Source: Diphasiastrum complanatum
Taxonomy: Eukaryota; Streptophyta; Lycopodiopsida; Lycopodiales; Lycopodiaceae
NCBI GenBank assembly: GCA_029204225.1
Contig: CM055098.1
Coordinates: forward strand, 56,246,537 to 56,310,536
Reading direction: 5' to 3'
Length of the DNA stretch: 64,000 nt
In this document: positions 11,101-19,792 of the stretch, piece after piece
How the letters are laid out: every line of letters starts with the position of its first letter
Position numbering within the stretch: position 1 is the first letter of the stretch
The notes under the pieces: generated by a model
The model's database searches: none
The model's input: only the letters and a program-made list of their open reading frames with translations
What the model was told of the DNA's origin: nothing
Position numbers and translations under genes: made by a program

Positions 11101-14100
11101 AGCCAAAATCGTTGGATATCGGGACAAGGTATTGCAAAATGGGAAGTTAATCAAGAAATATCTAATTCATTGGAAGAATCTTCCCGATGAAGACAATTCT
11201 TGGGTCAACACCTCCTTCATTCAAAAGTGGCCACGGCTATTACCATGAAGCTGTTGGAAACGACATTCTCCATCGATACAATTTGAAATGTATCCCTAGA
11301 GCTACTAGGCAGATGCCTTCATTTCAGGACAAAAATGTTTGAGGGGAGTGTCATGTACTTTTAGTACATCCATGCTTATCAATGCATCAGAATATCCATT
11401 GTAAGCTTTGTAGGCCCAAAAGGAGCTATTAGCCTTAAGAACAAGGCGGTTCCCTCTTTAGGCCCTTCAAAGTAATTAATAAGGATAATAGGCCACTAAA
11501 AGCCCAATGTAGGCTAAATAATGGTTAACAAGGGTTAACTATCCTTCAAGATAGTTATGTTTAGTTAAGTAAGAGCATTGTCTATAACTAGGCAAGAGAC
11601 ATCATTTTGTGGATCTTTTGGCTCATTTGCAAGTGAGAGCTTCTTGCTTCCTGCTTGTGAATGTGAGCCATAAGGATTTCCTTTGCTATGTCTCATGTGC
11701 CCTATCCACATGAATCAATGCTCCATTTCCATTGATTGTACTCTTTCTTTCATTGCTAATGCAATTCCATTGTGATCTCATTGTTTCTAGCTTTCTATTG
11801 ATATGCTATCATGAATGTCTTGTTATCTTCTTGCTTCTAGCATTACTTCATTGCTATTGCTATTAGTTTGGGATTTGCCACATGACATAAAATGACAATT
11901 AAGAACCGTTATCCCTTACCTCGGATGAACGGTGCTAAGTATTTCACCAAATTGGACCTTAGGTCGGGGTACCATCAAATTAGAATACACAAGGGGGATG
12001 TTTCCAAAACTGGTTTTTGTTCTAGGTATGGCCATTACGAATTTTTAGTTTTACCCTTTGGTCTAACTAATGCCCCGGCAACCTTCCAACAGATGATGAA
12101 CGATAGTCTTCGTCCATATCTAGAGAAGTTTCTCGTGCTATTTTTGGATGATATACTCATTTACAATAAGACTCTTGAGGAGCACGAGGCGCATTTGCGT
12201 ACAGTCTTAGATAATCTAAGGCAGGCAAAGCCTTATGCTAAGGAGTCCAAGTGTGAGTTCTTTCAGACAAGACTCAAGTACCTAGGACATATCGTTTCCG
12301 ATCGAGGTCTTGAGATCGATTATGATAAGGTCCAGAAAGTTCGTGATTGGCCTATCCTGAAAACCATTAGGGAAGTAAAATCTGCTTTAGGCTTCACAGG
12401 ATTTTTCCATAAATTCATTAAAGACTATGCCTCAACTGCATTGCCTCTAACGAATCTTCTTAAGGGAGTGAAGAAAGCCAAAAGAAAAACTAAAAAAGGG
12501 TAATAAGAAGAAGGCCGGAAGGCGTTCAAAAATCAATCCACCTGTTGTCTGGACTGATGAACTTAATCAAAGCTTTGAAGCTTTGAAGATGTTAGTGTCT
12601 ACAGCCCCTATCTTACACATAGTGGACCCTAGCGGATCTTTCCTGGTGGAAACAGATGCTAGTGACTATGCGGTGGGTGCAGTCCTTTACCAGGATGGTA
12701 GACCTGTGGCTTTCGAAAGCAAGAAGTTGGACCCAGCTCAAAGTACATATTCTACTTATGAGAAGGAACTTTTTGTTGTCATCCATGCCTTAAAGATCTG
12801 GAGATATTATTTGTACGGATCTAAATTCGTGGTTATGATAGATCATGAGTCTCTTAAGTATATATGTGATGCCTCGGACCTTAGGGGTCGTAAGGCCCGT
12901 TGGTCGGAACTCATTCAAGAGTTCGAATTCGACAATAAGTACCGTCGAGGTACGTCGAATTGTGTCGCTAATGCTTTGAGCCGGATTGGAGAGGTTAATC
13001 AGTTATGCTTTGCTTAGTTCCAATCCGAGTTGTATCTTTCTCTGCGAGATCTTTGTCGGGGAGCGATGAGTTTTTCGTTCGTATTTGGCAAGAAGTCCTG
13101 GCACGAAGCTCTATTATGAGAAATAATCTTGGAAAGCATGATTCCAAGAAATCTCGCGAAGAGAAGATACTTGATGATTATTCCATTCGGAATGGTTTAC
13201 TTTTCCGTAAAAGAAAAGTTTGTGTGCCAGATATCGCGGACATTAGGGCCCAAATCCTGCACGAGTGCCACGATAGCCCCAGCGCGGGACACCCTGGTAT
13301 ACAGAGGATACTTGACCTTGTTAAGAAGAATTTTATTGGCCAAAAATGAGAGGTCATGTGAACAGTGCCAAGTAAATAAAGCAGAAAGACTCAACGCAGC
13401 TGGTCTGTTACATCCGTTGGAAATTCCCAGCAAGAAGTGGAAAAGTATTTCCATGGATTTTGTGGTCAGACTTCCCAAGTCTGGGAAGGGTCACGATGCT
13501 ATTTGGGTAGTAGTTGACAGGCTAACCAAAATGGCACAGTTTATCCCAACAAAAACTACTGTCAAAGCTTCTGAACTTGCTCAACTCCTCCTACCCTTGC
13601 TCTGATCTGACCCCTACCTACCCGCGTTGTTCCATGTCCCTGTCTGCCCTGTCTAAGTCAGATCTGACCTACCTTCCCTGCCCCTTGTCTTATCTACGTT
13701 GATCCCTATCCCATCTGATCTGATCTATCCCTGTCCTTGTGATCCCTACATAATCCCTGCTCGCTGATTGCCCTGGCTTATTGGTCTGATTCGCTCTGTC
13801 CTGGTCCGCCCTTCTCCTCCACCACTGCCTCTCACTATGGCTCCAACTGCTTCTGCTGTTCATGATGGGCCAGCGCTGGCTGGTCCAGAACCGACTGGCC
13901 AACAAACTGGCTAGTCATTGCCTCATTCTCCAAAGCAAGCCATTGCCATTGACTCGCCTGTGGTGAATACACCCGTTCCGTTATTATCGTCTGCCGACTC
14001 CTACCTTGCCTATCATATCCCTGCGGAACAATTACAACCTAGCAATCTATCCGAATTTGAATCTTACAAACAACTATTGACATGATGAAAGTGAAAGGGG

Positions 14101-17100
14101 TGCAGGATCTTCATTCGCAGCAAGACGTGGAAAGTAAAATCTCGTCTTTGGCAAAGGAAGTGGAAGAAACTCGTACTTGGGCTTCGGTTCTTAAGCAAGA
14201 TGGTAATTCCTCTAACCAAGTTCAGCCCTCTTTATTGCATTCTACTTTGGAGAATGTTTTTACAGAACAAGAGAAAAGAGCCAAGAAGGCTCTTAATATC
14301 CGAGTTAGGGGTATTCCTAATGGAAACTGTTAGAGATCCATAAATCATAATATGGATGGACAGACTAGGATTCGAACCCAGGACCTCCCTCATACCAGAT
14401 GGGATGCTCTACCACTGAGCTATCCCTGCTATTTGATAGTTCTCTCTAGAGTGTGGATTGATATTCCAACACCCACCCTCAAGCCACACATGGTTGGGGT
14501 CCTAGCTGTCACCTGCCCCACAACTTGGGCCACCTAACCATGGCTTTGACACCATGAACTGTTAGGTCTAACTTGGCTCTGATACCATGTTAGAAATCCA
14601 TAAATCATAATATGGATGGACAGACTAGGATTCGAACCAAGGACCTCCCTCATACCGGATGGGATGCTCTACCACTGAGCTATCTGACCTGTTTGATAGT
14701 TCTCTCTAGAGTGTGGATTGATATTCCAACACAAAATAATACAAAACTTGGCCCACTGGCCACGTGCACGTGTGCGGGCCGCGTGTTGGGATCCCACCCC
14801 CAACCGCCTAGCCACCCGCTTATCTGCCTGACCCCAAAAAGGGCTGGTACCAGGGGACAGGAGATAATGTGCAACTGCTTCTTATGAAGAGTAGAGTTTT
14901 AAGGCCCCAACTTGCTTATGGGACAATGAGGAGCACTCAGGCACTTTCACGCAGGCGCACACAGCCTGTGTGTGTGGCTTGACCAACAGTCCCGCAACAG
15001 AAACAAGGCCCTTGATGAGGCGAAAGACCTCCTTGTTTCTAAACTTTCACAAAATAGTGAGGGATTTGACACTGCTTGGTGGAAAAAATCTGATGATAAG
15101 GTCTTATTCATAAAATTTCGTTCCATTGAACAACGCAATGCTGCTTTAAACCTTCGAGCTAAGCTCAAAGGTACTTTTATTTTCATGGATGAAGATCTAA
15201 CACACACACAATGGAAAGCGAGGAAATTGGGCATTCATGAGGCCAATGCTAGGAATCAAAGAGTGGTTTTTATTCAAGGCAAGCCTAAATTCTACGTTAA
15301 GATTTAACAATAGGAAGTCAAAAACTTTCTCATCTCATAAACGCACTTACAATAGATGGTATGATGATGAGTGCCTCTCCCTACACAAGCAAGTTGTTCA
15401 CACTCAATACCATTCTCCCGACACCTTAGCATTTAAACAAAAGGAATACCATAGAATGACTTTGCAAAAAAAGACCGCTTACGTTCAGTCTCTAGACAGA
15501 AACTCATCGATTCCTTGGACTCCTCTTCTTCCACCTTCTTCTGGAATATGTTTTCTAAAACTCATGTAAGCCAGCTCCTATTGCCATCGAATCTTGGATT
15601 GAATATGCTGCAAAACTTTATACAGTTGACTCTCCTTCCATCTCTCCCTCACCGCGACCATCAGAATTCACCCTTTTCACTCCGTTTTCAACCCCATAAA
15701 GCCATTGATGTTGACTCTCTAAGAATGGACTTTCTAAAACCTATCGCCCATATTGTTGCTCCATACATCTCCCACGTTTTTAACAAATCTATTATTTTTG
15801 GCCTTCCCACACCTTGGTGTACTAACCTTTTGCACCCTATACTTAAGGCTGGTGATCCTCTGAATGTAGACAACTATCACACTATTGTGATCAGCCACAC
15901 TATGGCTAAGCTCTATGGTTCGGTTATGCAATCCATTATCAGCTCTCATCCGGAGACAGAGGTGTTATACGCTATGGGATAGGCAGGTTTTAGAGCAGGC
16001 AACTCACTCCACAGCTGACCAGATATTCATACTAAGATGTATCATTGAGGCGGCACAGTCCAGGAAACAAAGAGTCTATTGCTGCTTTGTGGACTTCCGC
16101 AAAGCATTTGATTTTCCGAGACACTTGTTGCTCCAGCGTTTGGCATCTCTTGGTTTCTCACAGGAGGTCATTGCTGCTATCATGACATTATATGCCCATT
16201 TCCGTGATGGAGATGGATGGTCTTCATATATTCATAGTACGGTTGGAGTAAAGCAGGTGTCCTTTGTCACCCACCCTCTTTGCTCTATACATTGACGACC
16301 TTGAACGGATCATTCGGGAAGAAGGTGGAGATGGCTGTCCTCTAGCAGATATTGTTATCCCTATCCTTCTTCATGCAAATGATGTGGTTCTATTCTCTAG
16401 TACGGCTACAGGACTTCAGCGACATCTGGATGCCTTGTATACTTTCTGTCAGATATGGGGGCTGATGGTGAACATTGGTAAGACTAAGGTTATGGTGTTC
16501 TACACCAACAGACAGCATATGAGAGACACTATGTTCTATTATGATGGACAGCTTCTAGATATAGTGGCATCTTACACATACCTGGGTGTTCTCTTCTCTG
16601 GTCCATTGCTTTCCTTTAGACCAGCTGCATTGGTAGGCTCCGCGAGGGGCACTCTGCTCTTGTTCAAATGGAGAGGTTTTCCTCTACTTATTACGTGCAT
16701 GACCCTGATACACGTTGTCGCCTTTTCTCTTCGAGTGTTTCTCCAGTTGCACTGTATTCAGTAGAGACATGGTGTCCAGGCTTATCTAGAGACACTTGGA
16801 GTGACATCTCACGTTTGCAGATTCACATGCTTAGCGGGATGATTCAGGCCAAGCAGTCAGTTCCTCATGAGATGATTTTGGCGGAGTTTGCTTCTCCTCC
16901 ACTGATTGTAGAGGCTATTTTTAGGATCATCACATTCATTCACAGAGTCTTACAGCTTGTTTCTTCCATATACGTGGTAGCGGCTTTACATCTTCTCGCA
17001 CTTTGGCTAGGCCAAGCAGCGGGCTAAGTCCTCATGGTTTCAGTATGCTTCGGACTTTTTACATAGTTGGGGATTATCTATATCTGACCTCCCAAATGGG

Positions 17101-19792
17101 ACTCATGCGTTCATTCGCTAACAGATCTATAGAGCATACATACACACTGTCTGGTCTCACCTGGATCCATCACGGGTTAAGCTTCAGTTCTATCACATTC
17201 ACTTTCTTCACCTTGATGCTTCAGGCATCTCTCTCAAGCGTTGTCTTTTGGCCTCCGCTACCGCATTGGTCAGCTTCGGGTCTCTTCTCATCAACTCGCT
17301 ATTGAGACAAGCAGATACACAGACACGCCACGACCCTTACGGATCTGTCAATGTTGTACACTACAGGAGGTTGAGGATGAGTTTCACTTTATTTTCAGAT
17401 GTCCAACTTACTATGAGATCAGAGGCAGATACCATTGTCTCTATCGGGACATTCCACTCACACTTGGTTCCTTCTTTGCCTATCCAGATGCGAGATGTGT
17501 TGGTTTGCTATTACGAGAGATGTTCTCTTTGAGATCTTCTCTTATATCGGATGATCAGGGTGTTGACCATAGCCAGCCACATATTACACTTTTCTTTCAA
17601 AAAGAGTTAGGGAGGATACTTCGGACAGTGAGATTGACATTCCAACTCGACAACCGAAGCTCCAGCATCTTCCTCGACCATCCAGATCCAGAGTTCGTCA
17701 CCAGAGGCCACCATGTGCCTCACCCAGCTCACACAGTTTTTCTCTCTCAGTTAGTAAGTTTTATTCCTCCGCATAGCTGGTGGTTAAGCTATTGCTTTTG
17801 TACCCTCACCATAGCTGGAGGTTAAGCTTTGGTTTTATCTCCGGTTTATTTTTATTTTATTCTATGTTTTAGCTGATAGAAATAAGTCCGGCATGGACAA
17901 TGCTCCACCACAAAATGGACAAGGAGATTAAGCTTACATGCAAAAACATGTACCTGTATTCAGGTCTAAAGTCATGGCCCCACTTTGAGATACAATGGGC
18001 CTCGTCCACTGCAAAAAGAGCAATACCCCTTCCCCTTGCTAGCACCTGAAGAGAAGGAATTACTCTGCAATCGTTTTGAATGAATGCATCACGTCTTTAG
18101 TACGAAGCAATACTGTAGTGACACTTTATAAGCATCCACAATTTCTGCTAAGAATGCTGATGAAACAAAAACAGCAACATGATTCCCTTACCGAGTGAAA
18201 GTTTCAGGACAAACGTAAACTATGCTGTATGCACCAGCCATTGCTTTACCCTCAACACTTTTATCCGGCTGTCCTGATCCAAGAAAACAGGCCGATATGC
18301 CATGTTTTGCAAGTCGTACACATTGATCATGCATCAGACTGATCAGCGGCGAAACGACTACAACTGTCTTTCCTGTCATCAATGCTGGCAGCTGGAAGCA
18401 AAGTGATTTGCCTGTAACAAGTCAATTGCAAAAGCAATGGGACAAAGAAATTAACACTCATCCAAAGGCCTTCTTCACTGCGCTCCTAATAAAAACTCTC
18501 TCTTGATACCCATGTGTTTCAGTATTTCTCTCAGCATTGTAATTGTACTAGCTTTTCTCTTACCCACAAATAATTGCATGAAATTAAGTCAATTACGCTA
18601 GGTAACAGGAGAGAATAAAAATTTCTTATTACTCGATAAATTCTGCAAACACATTCCATTGAAGTCCATCTTACAAGCGGACTTTCACAGACATAATTGG
18701 TACAAAAACTCTAAAACTTCTCAGAATTTGTAACCAAGCGTACACTTTCGATGAGACTAGGTACGAAGCCAGTGCGTGATATAGAACAACCTGAACCGGT
18801 TGCGGCTAGAACAAAGCAGTCACGGCCGTTTGCCCAAGCGGCAAGAGCTTCCTTTTGGAAAGGTTTTAGGTCTTCGTACCCAAAGTACTTGAGCAGAGCT
18901 TCTCCAGCTTGAAGCTCCCAATCTGCAGTGCATTCTGCCAGAAAATAAGCCCGATTCACACTTTCAGTAGAATAGGTTGCTCAAAAGCTGCATCATTACC
19001 ATTCAAAATATCTTCACTTGAACAGTGAGCGAGTTCCTTGGAAGGATTTGCGCCAACTGAATTGGCCGAATTCATTTTGGCAGCAAGCTTGGATTTCAAT
19101 TCGGAGACCTTTGCACCACGAGCCGAAAGCTTTTGACAAACTGGGGATGTGCCAGTAAAGGCTGACAAATAGCATGGCCGTTCTCCTCCTCTTTGCTTCC
19201 TGAGCAATTCTAACGTCGCTTGGCCAACTCTATCTGTCGTCTTTTCAGCGTCAAAACCCAACTGTAATGCATTGGCTTTGCCAGAAGAAGATGGTGATTG
19301 ATCGGCTGGTAATGACAAACCGAATGTAGGTAGAATTTCCTGCTCTGCTTTGATTTCGAGATCATTTTCCTGGGAAGAGGATGACCTGAATTGGCAAGCT
19401 TGCCATAGCTGTTCTTCAAACGCTTGTTCTGCTATGGCAATTACATTGTGTGCATTACTTTTTGTTCTGTTTGCTTCTATCGTTCCCTCAACAGACTTCT
19501 TATCTATTTGTGAAGGCGATGGATCGGCAGCTAAAAGAAAATCCACCGCATCATCGATGGAAGGAGTTGGAATGCCGCTTACTGCCTCCAAGGCAGCTGG
19601 TAAATCGAATCCCATCGCTACAAGATGGGCAAGCGTCTCGTCCAAAGACGCCCTTCCTTTCTCCTCCTTGGCATTCCTCATCTTCATCGCCAGTGAAGGA
19701 AACTCTGTTTGCGTCAAATTTATGCTGCACCTGTTTGTTGGCAAAAGGCCATTTCTAGGCCCATAGTGTCCTTTCACACACAATGGCGCCAA
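4940..19792 (-). CDS. RECQSIM: RecQ-like DNA helicase of the plant SIM type, 5' exons (gene runs off the left edge)
   Basis: This is a predicted ATP-dependent 3'-5' DNA helicase of the RecQ family, acting in nuclear DNA repair and recombination. Five exons join at 19792-19000, 18934-18791, 18411-18192, 18064-17954 and 5132-4940 (487 codons, phases 1,1,2,2,0, all GT/AG). The N-terminal part has a UBA-like segment ([20 protein letters not shown]). The helicase core then shows, in order, [14 protein letters not shown] (motif 0), AATGSGKS (Walker A), [10 protein letters not shown] (Ia), [20 protein letters not shown] (DEAH box and RecQ motif) and MALTATAT (III). A UBA-like N-terminus and the ACFLGSGQ signature distinguish the SIM type from other plant RecQs. 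The later helicase lobe is not in the window. I took the first ATG; in-frame ATGs 35 and 37 codons later could be used instead. No stop or frameshift is seen across the exons, so the gene may be functional despite its transposon-filled introns. Confidence 0.85.
5133..5498. other. RECQSIM intron 4, 3' end
   Basis: AT-rich intron sequence between the acceptor of exon 5 and the GA microsatellite. No other feature is recognised. Confidence 0.5.
5499..5522. repeat. (GA)n microsatellite
   Basis: About 11 GA units lie directly beside the 3' end of the inverted LINE fragment, possibly at its tail or insertion point. Confidence 0.9.
5523..5924 (-). mobile_element. LINE 3'-end fragment, minus strand
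   Basis: Read on the minus strand, it ends in a TACCT...GACATTAATAAAGATC-like tail that matches the 3' end of the forward LINE near 7190-7220 (CTTTGGGTACC...CATTAATAAT). The coding remnant 5940-5654 corresponds to the region just downstream of the zinc-finger end of ORF2 in the forward copies. It is a short 5'-truncated insertion lying head-to-head with the forward LINE that starts at 5925. Confidence 0.65.
5925..7225 (+). mobile_element. 5'-truncated LINE, C-terminal half of ORF2
   Basis: The coding remnants at 5925-7027 are shifted between frames. They match the region downstream of the reverse transcriptase in the LINE at 13.6-17.9 kb (shared MERF-STYYV, TWC, DLSRDTW and [12 protein letters not shown]). 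The segment 6449-7027 carries a zinc-finger-like [19 protein letters not shown] followed by RCP, typical of the C-terminus of plant L1-type ORF2. The 3' end at about 7190-7224 is CATTAATAATAATTCTAATT, an AT-rich tail rather than a clean poly-A. The element is dead. Confidence 0.75.
7226..8311 (+). mobile_element. LINE 5' portion: 5' UTR, ORF1 remnant, start of ORF2 endonuclease
   Basis: A C- and T-rich leader (CCCTACTCGCTAATCCACGC and on) resembles the one at 13.6-13.9 kb. From about 7580 to 8015 a decayed ORF1 is readable in shifting frames ([29 protein letters not shown]). ORF2 starts at 8078 with [22 protein letters not shown] and [12 protein letters not shown], the N-terminal part of an APE-type endonuclease. 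At about 8311 it is cut off by the gypsy pol sequence. The leader begins immediately after the tail of the preceding LINE. Confidence 0.7.
8078..8317 (+). pseudogene. LINE ORF2 N-terminus (APE-like endonuclease), truncated
   Basis: The frame opens with [13 protein letters not shown]; the asparagine-containing WNCNG is the first catalytic motif of AP-type endonucleases. The fuller family pattern ETH...GSGGVA is present, with the catalytic E of ETH read as K (LLLAKTH). The other endonuclease motifs and the reverse transcriptase are missing because the frame runs into gypsy sequence. Confidence 0.65.
8312..8934 (+). pseudogene. Chromovirus reverse transcriptase
   Basis: RNA-dependent DNA polymerase domain of a gypsy Pol. 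Motifs in order: [27 protein letters not shown], and [10 protein letters not shown] (the catalytic FxDD box), then [16 protein letters not shown] and [16 protein letters not shown]. Reading continues without a stop until the TRIM insertion splits the connection to RNase H after KTQMAF. The N-terminal end of the domain is missing. Confidence 0.85.
8977..9049 (+). other. tRNA-like sequence in TRIM LTR 1
   Basis: A tRNA-shaped 73-nt stretch: box A TAGCTCAGTGGTAGAGC forms the D arm (GCTC/GAGC), and box B GGTTCGAATCC gives a T arm CTGGG/CCTAG. The acceptor arm GGGCGGA/TATGTCC pairs with one mismatch. The anticodon arm does not form a clean 5-bp stem with a 7-nt loop, so it is probably not a functional tRNA, though the internal promoter looks usable. 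Confidence 0.7.
9238..9310 (+). other. tRNA-like sequence in TRIM LTR 2
   Basis: Same layout as the LTR 1 copy. Here the acceptor arm GGGCGGA/TCTGTCC pairs at all seven positions, counting G-T pairs. The anticodon region differs slightly (TATAAAGG in place of TATGAGGG), which weakens that arm further. Confidence 0.7.
9345..10409 (+). pseudogene. Chromovirus RNase H and integrase N-terminal part
   Basis: Continuation of the family 2 Pol after the [22 protein letters not shown] and [20 protein letters not shown] mark the gypsy RNase H. A stop at 9570-9572 interrupts it just after VHALKKW. The frame from 9597 carries [12 protein letters not shown] and [10 protein letters not shown], then the integrase zinc-binding part (H...[10 protein letters not shown]) and SISMDF with the first catalytic Asp. 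After YEECLQVT the sequence is deleted and shifts frame. Confidence 0.8.
10370..11248 (+). pseudogene. Chromovirus integrase C-terminal part and chromodomain
   Basis: Integrase catalytic core remnants [20 protein letters not shown] and, after a stop, PGQTERVNQ are spread over two frames. A clean frame from 10688 to 11248 then encodes the integrase C-terminal region ([42 protein letters not shown]). It ends in a chromodomain: [32 protein letters not shown]. The chromodomain places the element among chromoviruses, whose integration is thought to be guided to heterochromatin. Confidence 0.8.
11349..11882 (+). repeat. 3' LTR of chromovirus family 2 (end approximate)
   Basis: It begins TGTCATGTACTTTTAGTACA directly after the polypurine tract. 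The 3' border is placed at TTTGCCACA because an unrelated gypsy pol frame starts a few bases later. There is no second copy in the window to fix the end. Confidence 0.55.
11892..12503 (+). pseudogene. Gypsy family 3 reverse transcriptase
   Basis: Motifs: [42 protein letters not shown] (catalytic box) and [16 protein letters not shown]. The usual IDDLLDQL stretch before GAKYF is deleted (PRMNGAKYF). A lysine-rich stretch [13 protein letters not shown] is followed by stops and a frame change before RNase H. Confidence 0.8.
12583..13017 (+). pseudogene. Gypsy family 3 RNase H
   Basis: [38 protein letters not shown] and [11 protein letters not shown] contain the catalytic Asp, Glu and Asp of gypsy RNase [10 protein letters not shown] at the end corresponds to the usual VADALSR. 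The frame is open throughout but disconnected from the reverse transcriptase by stops. Confidence 0.8.
13005..13605 (+). pseudogene. Gypsy family 3 integrase, frameshifted and truncated
   Basis: The first frame holds [18 protein letters not shown] (HH of the zinc finger). After a frameshift near 13349 a second frame holds CEQCQVNK (CC), [20 protein letters not shown] and [15 protein letters not shown], with the first catalytic Asp. The core ends at about 13590, where LINE leader sequence begins, so the second Asp and Glu are missing. Confidence 0.8.
14082..15307 (+). pseudogene. LINE ORF1, split by insertions
   Basis: The upstream part (14082-14327) reads [20 protein letters not shown] and [18 protein letters not shown], a coiled-coil-like N-terminal segment followed by the start of an RRM-like region. 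The downstream part (from about 14966) reads [39 protein letters not shown] and [14 protein letters not shown]. Both match the ORF1 remnant at 7.6-8.0 kb. ORF1 proteins of L1-type elements bind the element RNA. Confidence 0.65.
14328..14731 (-). mobile_element. Second TRIM-like element with tRNA-like LTRs
   Basis: A minus-strand copy of the same family as 8935-9339: LTRs at 14328-14471 and 14588-14731, again 144 bp each. The complement of the primer site GCTCTGATACCA is at 14576-14587 and that of the polypurine tract starts at 14472 (CCCACCCTCAAG). Flanking pentamers (GAAAC and CAAAA) do not match, so the target duplication has decayed or one flank is rearranged. tRNA-like sequences lie at 14357-14429 and 14617-14689. 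They differ from each other mainly in the acceptor arm. Confidence 0.88.
15308..17825 (+). pseudogene. LINE ORF2: reverse transcriptase and C-terminal zinc finger, endonuclease deleted
   Basis: [16 protein letters not shown] starts the remnant; the N-terminal endonuclease is missing. Reverse transcriptase pieces: [20 protein letters not shown] (domain 3), [15 protein letters not shown] and [12 protein letters not shown], where the catalytic FADD is ANDV, so the first Asp is lost. [14 protein letters not shown] follows. The C-terminus (17241-17825) has [18 protein letters not shown], a zinc-finger pattern of plant L1-type ORF2. At least five frame changes interrupt it. Confidence 0.75.
17954..18064 (-). 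CDS. RECQSIM: RECQSIM exon 4 (DEAH box)
   Basis: A 111-nt exon with acceptor GATTGCAG|AGTA and donor TACAG|GTACATG, too short to stand out as an open frame. It encodes [20 protein letters not shown] followed by [16 protein letters not shown], the catalytic DEAH box plus the aromatic-rich RecQ loop. Its 3' neighbour is the 12.8-kb intron. Confidence 0.88.
18192..18411 (-). CDS. RECQSIM: RECQSIM exon 3 (Walker A lysine, motif Ia)
   Basis: The acceptor is TTGTTACAG|GCAAATC and the donor is ACTCG|GTAAGG, both strong. The exon starts with the K-S of the Walker A motif, then [20 protein letters not shown] and ISLMHDQC. It ends in [10 protein letters not shown], the stretch that precedes the DEAH box in RecQ helicases. 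Confidence 0.88.
18791..18934 (-). CDS. RECQSIM: RECQSIM exon 2 (motif 0 and start of Walker A)
   Basis: The acceptor is TTTTCTGGCAG|AATGC and the donor is TTCAG|GTTGTT. It encodes [20 protein letters not shown] and onward to AATGSG; the last glycine codon is split by the next intron. The GKS of the Walker A motif is completed only after splicing to exon 3, which supports the junction. Confidence 0.85.
18935..18999 (-). other. RECQSIM intron 1 (65 nt)
   Basis: The donor is G|GTAATGATG and the acceptor TTATTTTCTGGCAG|AATG. Removing it keeps the frame and joins ILN to ECTADWELQ; leaving it in gives a stop. It is near the lower size limit for plant introns, in contrast to the 12.8-kb intron in the same gene. 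Confidence 0.65.
19000..19792 (-). CDS. RECQSIM: RECQSIM exon 1
   Basis: The exon has 793 nt and ends in phase 1 at AATG|GTAATG. It encodes the UBA-like helix bundle with the [12 protein letters not shown] core, followed by a serine- and charge-rich linker without recognised motifs. The longer open frame that reads on to 18956 ends in a stop inside the small first intron. Confidence 0.8.

Larger units (their letters stand above)
8312..11882 (+). mobile_element. Ty3/gypsy chromovirus (family 2), 5'-truncated, with 3' LTR
   Basis: The order is reverse transcriptase, RNase H, integrase, chromodomain, polypurine tract (TTTGAGGGGAG, 11338-11348) and LTR. LTR, gag and protease at the 5' side are absent; the element begins abruptly inside reverse transcriptase next to a LINE endonuclease. 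It is interrupted at 8935-9339 by a TRIM element. Frameshifts and stops in RNase H and integrase show that it is inactive. It lies in RECQSIM intron 4, opposite in orientation to the gene. Confidence 0.8.
11889..13590 (+). mobile_element. Ty3/gypsy pol fragment (family 3)
   Basis: A reverse transcriptase-RNase H-integrase segment of a different gypsy lineage from the upstream element ([20 protein letters not shown] in the connection region). It is truncated on both sides: on the left by the LTR of family 2 and on the right by LINE leader sequence inside the integrase core. No LTR is seen. Confidence 0.75.
13591..17935 (+). mobile_element. Long decayed LINE (L1-like) with nested TRIM and internal deletion
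   Basis: It contains a CT-rich leader, ORF1 (split by insertions), an ORF2 lacking its endonuclease, reverse transcriptase, a zinc-finger C-terminus and a 3' UTR with GGACAATGCTCC, which also occurs in the LINE end near 7147. ORF1 is broken by a TRIM (14328-14731) plus about 230 bp of unassigned sequence (14732-14965). ORF1 end and mid-ORF2 are nearly adjacent at about 15300. Frames shift repeatedly, so it is inactive. Confidence 0.75.

Noticed and set aside
14732-14965. Possible further small insertion next to the second TRIM
   Set aside because: About 230 bp interrupt LINE ORF1, but I see no terminal repeats, target duplication or family resemblance, so it is left unassigned.
19350-19766. 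A 138-codon plus-strand frame
   Set aside because: It is the antisense shadow of RECQSIM exon 1.
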